In this document: positions 58,476 to 64,000 of the stretch, piece after piece
Layout of the letters: every line of letters begins with the position of its first letter
Position numbering within the stretch: position 1 is the stretch's first letter
NCBI GenBank assembly: GCA_965203615.1
Contig: OZ241900.1
Coordinates: forward strand, 4,216,001 to 4,280,000
Length of the DNA stretch: 64,000 nucleotides
Direction: 5' to 3'
Source of the DNA: VXNE01 sp965203615
GTDB taxonomy: Bacteria; Pseudomonadota; Gammaproteobacteria; Pseudomonadales; Azotimanducaceae
Position numbers and translations under genes: made by a program
Notes under the pieces: generated by a model
Told to the model about the DNA's origin: nothing
Database searches by the model: none
The model's input: the letters and a program-made list of their open reading frames with translations, nothing else

Positions 58476-59660
58476 ATGGCTGAGCGGACTGCATTCGCGT
58501 GGGACGATCCGTTCCTGCTCGACGATCAACTCTCCGCCGAAGAGCGGATGATCCGCGATGCGTCGCGGGACTTCGCGCAAGACCGACTGATGCCGAGAGT
58601 GTTGGAAGCCAATCGGCACGAGCGCTTCGACCGGGAGATCATGAACGAAATGGGCGCGGCGGGGTTCCTCGGCGCAACCCTGCCGGAGAAATACGGCTGC
58701 GCGGGAACGTCCTATACGTCCTATGGTCTCGTGGCGCGCGAGATAGAACGGGTCGACAGCGGCTATCGCTCCGCCATGAGCGTGCAGTCGTCCCTGGTCA
58801 TGTACCCGATCTTCGCCTACGGCACGGAGTCGCAGCGGGAGCGGTTCCTGCCCGGACTCGCCACCGGCGAACTGGTGGGGTGCTTCGGCCTGACGGAGCC
58901 GGATCATGGATCCGATCCGGCGAGCATGATCACCCGAGCCGTCAGGGACGGCGACGACTATGTCCTGAACGGCGCCAAGATGTGGATCACGAATTCGCCG
59001 ATCGCGGATGTGGCCGTCGTCTGGGCCAAGCTCGAAGGAGTTATCCGCGGATTCCTCGTGGAACGCGGCATGGAGGGTTTTTCCACGCCGACCATCAAGG
59101 GCAAGATGAGTTTGCGCGCATCGGTCACGGGCCAGATCGTGCTCGACGGGGTGCGCGTGCCGGGCGAGAACCTGCTGCCCGGCGCGAAGGGCCTGGGCGG
59201 TCCTTTCGGCTGCCTGAATCGGGCGCGCTTCGGCATCGCCTGGGGCTCGATGGGCGCGGCGGAGTTCTGCTGGCACGCCGCCCGGCGCTACACGCTTGAC
59301 CGCAAGCAGTTCGGCCGGCCGCTCGCGGCGAACCAGCTCATTCAGAAGAAGCTCGCCGACATGCAGACGGAAATCTCGCTCGGCCTGCAGGGCTGCCTGC
59401 GCATCGGTCGGCTGCTCGACGAGGAACGCCTGCCCGTCGAGACCATCTCGCTGATGAAGCGCAACAACTGCGGCAAGGCCCTCGATGTGGCCCGCATGGC
59501 GCGGGACATGCACGGCGGAAACGGGATCTCGGACGAATTCCACGTGATCCGCCACGTCATGAACCTTGAGACGGTCAATACCTACGAGGGGACGCACGAT
59601 GTCCATGCGCTGATCCTGGGACGGGCGCAGACCGGCTTGCAGGCGTTTACCGGCGCCTGA
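58476..59660 (+). CDS. gcdH: Acyl-CoA dehydrogenase, glutaryl-CoA dehydrogenase type
   Basis: The 394-aa flavoenzyme contains GYRSAMSVQSSLVMYPIFAY, GCFGLTEPDHGSDP, and the catalytic base Glu in NTYEGTHDVHALILGRA, the pattern of glutaryl-CoA dehydrogenase, which oxidatively decarboxylates glutaryl-CoA to crotonyl-CoA in lysine/tryptophan breakdown. ATG 58476 follows GAGGGAGG. It lies 40 bp after pyrF with no pathway partner beside it. Confidence 0.9.
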   Translation: MAERTAFAWDDPFLLDDQLSAEERMIRDASRDFAQDRLMPRVLEANRHERFDREIMNEMGAAGFLGATLPEKYGCAGTSYTSYGLVAREIERVDSGYRSAMSVQSSLVMYPIFAYGTESQRERFLPGLATGELVGCFGLTEPDHGSDPASMITRAVRDGDDYVLNGAKMWITNSPIADVAVVWAKLEGVIRGFLVERGMEGFSTPTIKGKMSLRASVTGQIVLDGVRVPGENLLPGAKGLGGPFGCLNRARFGIAWGSMGAAEFCWHAARRYTLDRKQFGRPLAANQLIQKKLADMQTEISLGLQGCLRIGRLLDEERLPVETISLMKRNNCGKALDVARMARDMHGGNGISDEFHVIRHVMNLETVNTYEGTHDVHALILGRAQTGLQAFTGA

Positions 59661-59829
59661 GGGCAGACATTCCCAATCGCCGCCGTCAGCGAGGACGGTG
59701 ACGGTGATATCAAACCGCTATTGGATAGTGGAATTCTGATGAAAAAGGAGGGCGATGTTCGATGCCCGCCTTTCTTCGGCAGTCCCGCTTCAATATCGTC
59801 TAGTGCCGAATACCAGTAGGGGATGGGAG

Positions 59830-60606
59830 ATGATTCGGACACTCATCGTGGACGATCACGAGTTGTTCTGCTTCGGACTGAGCCGCGCTCTTGCCGATGT
59901 CGGCATTGTCGACGTTGTTGGCCGTGCGGACAGCGGCGAACGTGCAATAGAACTCAGCCGGGAATTGCTGCCTCACGTCGTATTGATGGACATCGTCATG
60001 CCGGGAATAGGCGGCCTCGAAGCGACCCGGCGCATCATCCGCCTGGAAAAGGACATCAACGTCGTCATGGTCACCGGATGCCGCGACGAACCCTATCCCT
60101 CCCAATCCCTGAAAGCCGGCGCCTGCGGCTACGTGACCAAGAGTTCGAGCCTCGAAGAACTGGTGACGGCGACTCGCAGGGCGTTCGCCGGCCAGCGGTT
60201 CGTAAGTCGAGATGTCGCGCAGAAGCTCGCGTTGCGCACGCTCGACAATGAAGAGCTGTGTCCCTTCGAGCAACTGTCGAGCAGGGAAATGCAGATCACG
60301 CTGATGGTGATCAACTGTCATCGCGTGCACGAAATCTCGCATAACCTGCATCTGAGTCCGAAGACCGTCAACAGTTACCGGTACCGGATCTTCGAGAAGC
60401 TGAAGGTATCGAGCGACGTGGAATTGGCCTTGCTCGCGGTCAAACACGGGATGATTCATCCGTCGTTACCGCTCTCACCGAGTACACCGCCATCGGAGGA
60501 AGAGGACGAACAACTGATCGAGCCGAGCGGCCCGGTGCGCGCACAGCGCACGGAGGACGAGGCAACGGAGCCGATCGACGTGCCGCTCGCGAATCTGTCG
60601 GGATGA
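59830..60606 (+). CDS. uvrY: LuxR-family response regulator, GacA/UvrY type, with C-terminal extension
   Basis: The receiver has Asp8/Asp9 (VDDHE), phospho-Asp54 (VLMDIVMPG) and Lys104 (YVTKSSS). The LuxR-type HTH is at about 150-205 (SSREMQITLMVIN, LSPKTVNSYRYRI). GacA/UvrY activates small RNA genes that titrate CsrA/RsmA, and its gene commonly lies next to uvrC as here. It is about 45 aa longer than usual, ending in an acidic, Pro-rich tail (STPPSEEEDEQLIEPSG). A missing sensor kinase is normal, since BarA/GacS is usually elsewhere. Confidence 0.88.
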   Translation: MIRTLIVDDHELFCFGLSRALADVGIVDVVGRADSGERAIELSRELLPHVVLMDIVMPGIGGLEATRRIIRLEKDINVVMVTGCRDEPYPSQSLKAGACGYVTKSSSLEELVTATRRAFAGQRFVSRDVAQKLALRTLDNEELCPFEQLSSREMQITLMVINCHRVHEISHNLHLSPKTVNSYRYRIFEKLKVSSDVELALLAVKHGMIHPSLPLSPSTPPSEEEDEQLIEPSGPVRAQRTEDEATEPIDVPLANLSG

Positions 60607-60710
60607 AGGCGTCCCGTCGAATCGGGATCCCGAATTGACGTCAGGGCACCGCTGTCGCCGCTTGGCGTGCGGCGTTGCTCCCGGGTGGAACGTCGCCGTA
60701 TAGTTCGGGG

Positions 60711-62576
60711 ATGGCCGTAACCGGACGGTTCGACCCGGAAACCTTTCTGGCGTCCCTCACGAAGAAGCCCGGCGTCTATCGCATGCTCGACGCCGATGGC
60801 CGGGCGCTCTATGTCGGCAAGGCGCGCAATCTCCGGGCGCGCGTAACGAGTTACTTCCGCGCTTCGGGACTTTCCGCGAAAACCATGGCGCTCGTTTCCA
60901 GGATCGACGACGTACAGGTCACCGTCACCCAGAGCGAAACCGAGGCGTTGCTGCTCGAGCAGAGCCTGGTCAAGGAGGAGCGGCCCCCATACAACGTCGT
61001 CCTGCGGGATGACAAGTCGTATCCCTATATCTGCCTGACCGATCACGCCGAGTTCCCGAGGCTGACATTCCACCGGGGCGCGAAGCGGCGGGATACGCGC
61101 TATTTCGGACCGTTTCCGAGCGCCTACGCCGTGCGCGACAGCCTCAACATCCTGCAGAAGCTGTTTCAACTCCGCTCGTGCGACGATGGGTTCTTCCGCA
61201 ACCGGTCGCGCCCATGCCTGCAATACCAGATCAAGCGTTGCAGCGGTCCCTGCGTGGGCCTGATCGAGCCGGCCCAGTATGCCGAGGACGTGCGCCTGGC
61301 GGTGCTGTTTCTGGAAGGTTCCAGCCAGTCCGTGCTGGACGAACTCAAACGCAAGATGGACGCCGCCGCTGCCAGGCTGGAGTTTGAGCGGGCGGCCAAG
61401 TATCGCGACCAGGTCTCTCACCTGCGGCGGGTGCAGGAGAGCCAGTACGTGCACGGTGCCACGGGCGATGCCGACATATTCGCGATCGCCGTCGAAGGAG
61501 GTTTCGCCTGCGTGCAGGGACTTTTTGTTCGCGACGGGCGGGTCCTGGGTCAACGCACCTGGTTCCCGAAGAACGAGTTGGATATGGAACCGGGCGATCT
61601 GTTGTCGGCGTTCCTGTCGCAGTACTTCTTCGGCGGCGCGGAGCGCGAAGTCCCGAAGAGCGTGATCGCGTCGGCGCCACTCGAAGACCGCGACGTCCTG
61701 GAGGACGCGCTGTCCGCGCGCGCGGGCCGTAAGGTTGAGCTTTCGACCCGGGTACGCGGTCAACGCGCGCGCTGGCTCGACATGGCGAAGGAGAACGCGT
61801 CGCTCTCGCTCGGCGCCTACCTTGCGGATCGGAGGAACGTGTTCGCCCGCTTCGTCGACTTGCAGGAAGCCCTTGGCATGGAAGACCTGCCGCAGCGGCT
61901 CGAGTGCTTCGACATCAGCCACACCGGCGGGGACGAGACCGTGGCTTCATGCGTCGTATTCGACACGAACGGTCCGCTGAAGTCGGACTACCGTCGCTTC
62001 AACATAGAAGGTGTCGCGCCCGGCGACGACTTCGCGGCCATGGAACAGGCGCTGAGGCGGCGCTATAGGCGCAGTGCCGGACGAAGAAACACGAAGGGAA
62101 GCGTTGCGCGAGAGCAGGGCGAAGCGGTGTTTCCCGATGTGCTCATCATCGACGGCGGTATCGGCCAACTTAACCGCGCCGTCGAGGTGATGAAGGAACT
62201 GCAGATCGAGGACGCGCGTCTGCTTGCCATCGCCAAGGGCCGATCGCGCAAGCCCGGTCTCGAGCGCGTGCTGGCGGCGGGGGAGGGAGACCTGGCGCTG
62301 CCGCCGAGCGGCGGCGCGTTTCATTTGCTGCGCCACATCCGCGACGAGGCGCATCGTTTCGCAATCACGGGGCATCGCGGCCGCCGGCAGAAACGCCAGC
62401 GCCGATCCGAACTGGATGGCATTCCGGGCGTGGGAGCGAAGCGCAAGCGCGAACTTCTCGCGCATTTCGGCTCGGTCGCCTCCGTCAAGGGAGCCAGCGC
62501 GGAAGAGATTGCCAAGGTGCCGGGCATCAGTCGGCGTCTCGCGGAGAATGTCTACGCCGCCCTGCACGTGGGTTAG
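60711..62576 (+). CDS. uvrC: Excinuclease ABC subunit C
   Basis: UvrC makes the dual incisions of nucleotide excision repair. The GIY-YIG domain is at the N-terminus (PGVYRMLDADGRALYVGKAR), followed by the Cys-rich region CLQYQIKRCSGPCVG, the UVR helix (ARLEFERAAKYRDQVSHLR), the RNase H-like nuclease with CFDISHTGGDE, and C-terminal helix-hairpin-helix motifs (IPGVGAKRKRELL). ATG 60711 is supported by length (621 aa). It lies 104 bp after the regulator. Confidence 0.96.
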   Translation: MAVTGRFDPETFLASLTKKPGVYRMLDADGRALYVGKARNLRARVTSYFRASGLSAKTMALVSRIDDVQVTVTQSETEALLLEQSLVKEERPPYNVVLRDDKSYPYICLTDHAEFPRLTFHRGAKRRDTRYFGPFPSAYAVRDSLNILQKLFQLRSCDDGFFRNRSRPCLQYQIKRCSGPCVGLIEPAQYAEDVRLAVLFLEGSSQSVLDELKRKMDAAAARLEFERAAKYRDQVSHLRRVQESQYVHGATGDADIFAIAVEGGFACVQGLFVRDGRVLGQRTWFPKNELDMEPGDLLSAFLSQYFFGGAEREVPKSVIASAPLEDRDVLEDALSARAGRKVELSTRVRGQRARWLDMAKENASLSLGAYLADRRNVFARFVDLQEALGMEDLPQRLECFDISHTGGDETVASCVVFDTNGPLKSDYRRFNIEGVAPGDDFAAMEQALRRRYRRSAGRRNTKGSVAREQGEAVFPDVLIIDGGIGQLNRAVEVMKELQIEDARLLAIAKGRSRKPGLERVLAAGEGDLALPPSGGAFHLLRHIRDEAHRFAITGHRGRRQKRQRRSELDGIPGVGAKRKRELLAHFGSVASVKGASAEEIAKVPGISRRLAENVYAALHVG

Positions 62577-62725
62577 CCTGTTTCGCGCCTGACGCGGTAG
62601 CACCGAACATGGGATTGGGCCGGACCGACTCCCTGCTTTCGGTCTGACGAATATCGCAACCCGAAGTGCGGATTCCCCGTGATCAACTCGCGCGTTTGAC
62701 GCACCTGCCCGGTAGAATGTAGTTC

Positions 62726-63301
62726 ATGGACGTTAATCTGCCGAACATCGTGACGGGCGCGCGCATTGCCCTCATTCCAATCTTCGCGCTGGTCTACGTG
62801 CTTGTGGACACGATGTACTGGCTGGCGGCCGTGCTATTCGCCTTGGCCGCGATGACAGACTGGCTGGACGGCTATCTTGCCCGGCGCCTGAACCAGACGA
62901 CACCATTTGGTGCGTTCCTGGACCCGGTGGCGGACAAACTCATCGTCGTCACCGCGCTCGTATTGCTGATCGGCAGCCATGCCAACCTCTGGCTCACGAT
63001 TCCGGGCGTCATCATCATAGGCAGGGAGATCGTGGTGTCGGCCCTGCGCGAATGGATGTCGGAAGTGAACCGCCGCGGGTTCGTTGCCGTTTCCTGGATC
63101 GGCAGGCTCAAGACCGCGCTGCAGATGTTCTCGATCATCGTCCTGCTCGCCAATCCGCCGGCGTTGGAACGCCCCTGGGTCATAGTCGGCTACGTTTTGC
63201 TATACGCCGCCGCGCTGATGACGCTCTGGTCGATGGTGGCCTACCTGCGTGCGGCGTGGCCGACCCTGCTCGACGGCTTGAAACACGACGCAACGACCTG
63301 A
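62726..63301 (+). CDS. pgsA: CDP-diacylglycerol--glycerol-3-phosphate 3-phosphatidyltransferase
   Basis: PgsA makes phosphatidylglycerol phosphate in the inner membrane. The CDP-alcohol phosphatidyltransferase motif D-G-x2-A-R-x8-G-x3-D-x3-D is seen as DGYLARRLNQTTPFGAFLDP followed by VADK. Several hydrophobic helices cover the 191 residues. The order uvrY-uvrC-pgsA-tRNA-Cys is the gammaproteobacterial one. Confidence 0.96.
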   Translation: MDVNLPNIVTGARIALIPIFALVYVLVDTMYWLAAVLFALAAMTDWLDGYLARRLNQTTPFGAFLDPVADKLIVVTALVLLIGSHANLWLTIPGVIIIGREIVVSALREWMSEVNRRGFVAVSWIGRLKTALQMFSIIVLLANPPALERPWVIVGYVLLYAAALMTLWSMVAYLRAAWPTLLDGLKHDATT

Positions 63302-63349
63302 CCGCGACGACTAGGCTGCGTGGTAGTATCGCCGCCCGCGACGCCCCAC

Positions 63350-63423
63350 GGCTGGATGGCAGAGTGGTTATGCAGCGGACTGCAAATCCGTCTACGTCGG
63401 TTCGATTCCGTCTCCAGCCTCCA
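63350..63423 (+). tRNA. tRNA-Cys (anticodon GCA)
   Basis: A 74-nt tRNA begins GGCTGGATGGCAGAGTGG and ends TCCAGCC-T-CCA, with the U73 discriminator typical of cysteine tRNAs. The anticodon loop CTGCAAA gives GCA. pgsA-tRNA-Cys order is preserved from enteric bacteria. Confidence 0.97.
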
Positions 63424-63540
63424 AACCCCTGTATTTTTCCGTTCCTATATTTCCTCAAATAGTTCCATAAGTTTTTGATCTTAATGGTAAATAGTGTCCA
63501 AGCGCTCTTGACGAGTGCTCGTGGGATTTCGTAGCCGAGC

Positions 63541-64000
63541 ATGCCGAAGCAAAGGCGGCACTACCGCGCTCTACCATACTCTGATGTGGCGGCGGCGCTG
63601 GACGCCGTTGACGCGGGGCGGGCATCTCTCACGGTGAAGTCCTGCTTGCGATTCGTGGTGCTCACCGCTTGCCGATCGGGAGAGGCGCGTGGGGCGACTT
63701 GGGATGAGATCGACCTGGACGCCGCGACCTGGACGATCCCGGCCGAGCGCACGAAGGCAGAGAAGCCGCATCGTGTGCCGCTGTCGCCCGAGGCGCTTGC
63801 GGTGCTGCGGAATGTGGGACCATTGGAGGCCGGATCGAGCCTGATCTTCCCGTCGCCGCAACGGGCGGGCAGAGCAATGAGCGACATGACGCTGACCAAG
63901 GCTTTGCGCAATGTTGGATTGGCTCACCGGGCGACCGTGCATGGATTCAGGACATCGTTCAGAACATGGGCGAGCGAGCGGACAAATGCGGAGCACGCGG
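63541..64000 (+). pseudogene. Tyrosine integrase C-terminal fragment (P4-type), runs off the window
   Basis: From ATG 63541 the frame reads PKQRRHYRALPYSDVAAALD, TACRSGEARGATWDEIDLD (with the first catalytic Arg) and HGFRTSFRTWASER (with the HxxR pair), the catalytic half of phage P4-type integrases. An in-frame stop lies at 63532, and only 117 bp separate the start from tRNA-Cys, so the ~190-residue N-terminal DNA-binding domains are missing. It is a broken integrase, probably left by an element that used the tRNA-Cys site. The 3' end is outside the window. Confidence 0.85.

Overview
The window looks like chromosomal DNA of a GC-rich gammaproteobacterium, probably an uncultured lineage. The support is family content and gene order: a divergent pspF/pspABC locus, dnaX-ybaB-recR, a uvrY/gacA-like regulator followed by uvrC, pgsA and tRNA-Cys, plus HrpA, YcgN-type protein, LpxC, GltX, CoaE and PyrF. 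The species cannot be fixed from sequence alone. Most genes have conventional starts, and many neighbours overlap by ATGA, GTGA or TTGA junctions, implying translational coupling.

Bases 1-14,500 form a defence island. A type I restriction-modification operon has the unusual order hsdR-hsdS-AlbA_2/RecG-like regulator-hsdM. Between the regulator and hsdM lies a decayed tandem duplication (5,931-6,738) that holds a broken hsdM 5' end, a Fic-like C-terminal tail and a broken copy of the regulator 3' end. A phospholipase-D-type nuclease follows. Converging on it is a minus-strand operon: ThsB (TIR-like), ThsA (two membrane segments plus a macro-type domain; together a type II Thoeris pair), a MORC/MutL-like GHKL ATPase, a Rossmann methyltransferase-like protein and a C5 cytosine methyltransferase. 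The island ends at tRNA-Ser(GGA) and the 4.5S/SRP RNA gene.

Bases 14,886-31,700 are accessory and metabolic. An MmgE/PrpD gene is followed by an AbiE toxin-antitoxin pair and then a frameshifted fragment of an mmgE paralogue. A minus-strand catabolic-looking cluster encodes a parallel beta-helix protein, a flavin monooxygenase, a Gfo/Idh/MocA oxidoreductase, a TauD-like dioxygenase and a secreted Spondin_N/Fn3/Calx-beta/LRR protein. A ThuA-like protein is divergent from it. A JAMM peptidase, some small ORFs and a PIN-domain remnant follow, then a desaturase/SRPBCC membrane-protein pair.

Bases 31,667-46,474 carry envelope stress (psp), a glycerophosphodiesterase, DNA replication/repair (dnaX, ybaB, recR), RNase D, a Cys-cluster protein, a MoxR/VWA pair and HrpA. 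Bases 46,793-48,936 encode a copper-type RiPP system: an HvfA/bufferin-like precursor with three EG(K/E)CG motifs and a very acidic tail, an MNIO (DUF692) enzyme and its DUF2063 partner. The MNIO gene contains three in-frame 45-bp palindromic repeats between two conserved, probably metal-binding motifs. A fourth copy of the palindrome is intergenic at 37,383.

Bases 49,018-63,423 are mostly housekeeping: a SpoIIE-type phosphatase with an STAS partner, TerB, lpxC, gltX, tRNA-Ala(GGC), a TPR protein, PHP, coaE, ferredoxin-pyrF, glutaryl-CoA dehydrogenase, a GacA-like regulator, uvrC, pgsA and tRNA-Cys(GCA). The window closes in an N-terminally truncated tyrosine integrase next to tRNA-Cys, the mark of another mobile-element site.
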